The notes under the pieces were generated by a model, which saw nothing but the letters and a program-made list of their open reading frames with translations, ran no database searches and was not told the origin of the DNA. Position numbers and translations under genes: made by a program. 6,684 bases of DNA, from assembly GCA_902490445.1 (NCBI GenBank), contig CABUDZ010000103.1:1-6684 (forward strand), given 5' to 3'. This document shows positions 6,595-6,684 of the stretch, one piece after another (the stretch's first letter is position 1; every line of letters starts with the position of its first letter). This DNA comes from an uncultured Collinsella sp. (GTDB lineage Bacteria > Actinomycetota > Coriobacteriia > Coriobacteriales > Coriobacteriaceae).

Positions 6595-6632
6595 CTTTAA
6601 AGTTGTACCTTTCACTTTACGCTATCAAAGTG
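6595..6632. promoter_or_regulatory. Overlapping dyads upstream of the last gene, possible promoter and operator
   Basis: Three small symmetric elements lie close together: CTTTAAAG (6595-6602, a perfect palindrome), AAAG-N6-CTTT (6599-6612) and CACTTT-N8-AAAGTG (6613-6632). The N8 gap and right arm contain TATCAA (6623-6628), a four-of-six -10 match. No well-spaced -35 is seen: TTGTAC at 6603-6608 is only 14 nt away. The region plausibly holds the promoter and perhaps a repressor site of the gene starting at 6664. Confidence 0.3.
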
Positions 6633-6652
6633 CTTACTGCAAAAACGTTACT

Positions 6653-6658
6653 GGAGGG
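6653..6658 (+). promoter_or_regulatory. Ribosome binding site of the partial gene
   Basis: GGAGGG lies 5 nt before ATG 6664. It is a clear Shine-Dalgarno match and the main reason for calling the partial gene. Confidence 0.75.
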
Positions 6659-6663
6659 CATTT

Positions 6664-6684
6664 ATGGCACCAGCTCAGTCCGAT
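6664..6684 (+). CDS. Start of an unidentified gene, cut by the window end
   Basis: Only seven codons are present, reading MAPAQSD. The call rests on the strong binding site just upstream and on the promoter-like, non-coding spacer that follows the terminator of the preceding gene. The product cannot be identified from so short a piece. Nothing shows whether it is related to the transporter. Confidence 0.65.

Overview
The window looks like chromosomal DNA of a fairly GC-rich, gut-type member of the Actinomycetota. Coriobacteriia (Collinsella or a close relative) is my best guess. It rests on codon style, strong AGGAGG-type ribosome binding sites, short intrinsic terminators and the type of YhgE/Pip proteins present. 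I could not test it with a database search. No rRNA, tRNA, CRISPR array, transposase or phage gene is visible.

Layout, all genes on the + strand. Positions 1-253 are a more AT-rich, non-coding leader with a strong hairpin (19-59), a tandem 8-mer (123-138) and a terminator-like hairpin (181-226) that ends 27 nt before the first gene. Positions 254-3034 and 3035-5224 are two directly adjacent genes for related but clearly different YhgE/Pip-family membrane proteins. Each has one N-terminal membrane segment, a loop of about 490 residues rich in coiled-coil-like sequence and expected to lie outside the membrane, and an ABC-2-like block of about five membrane segments. The first protein also has about 200 extra C-terminal residues with two more membrane segments. 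Positions 5225-5563 are a 339-nt intergenic region holding an almost continuous 100-nt imperfect palindrome (5265-5364), a perfect 10-bp hairpin (5379-5402) and a canonical terminator (5458-5492). Positions 5564-6547 encode a ten-segment EamA/DMT-family transporter, followed by a strong terminator (6559-6585). The window ends seven codons into another gene (6664 onward) with a good ribosome binding site.

How the genes relate. The two YhgE/Pip genes abut with no spacer and are almost certainly co-transcribed. Their matched lengths and shared motifs suggest the products act together, perhaps as a hetero-oligomer spanning the envelope; that is inference. The DMT transporter is separated by a terminator and probably has its own promoter, so a functional link to the pair is not supported. 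The most unusual items are the paralogous pair with its asymmetric C-terminal extension and the 100-nt palindrome between the pair and the transporter. I do not see a recognisable defence system or a clearly new multi-gene system.
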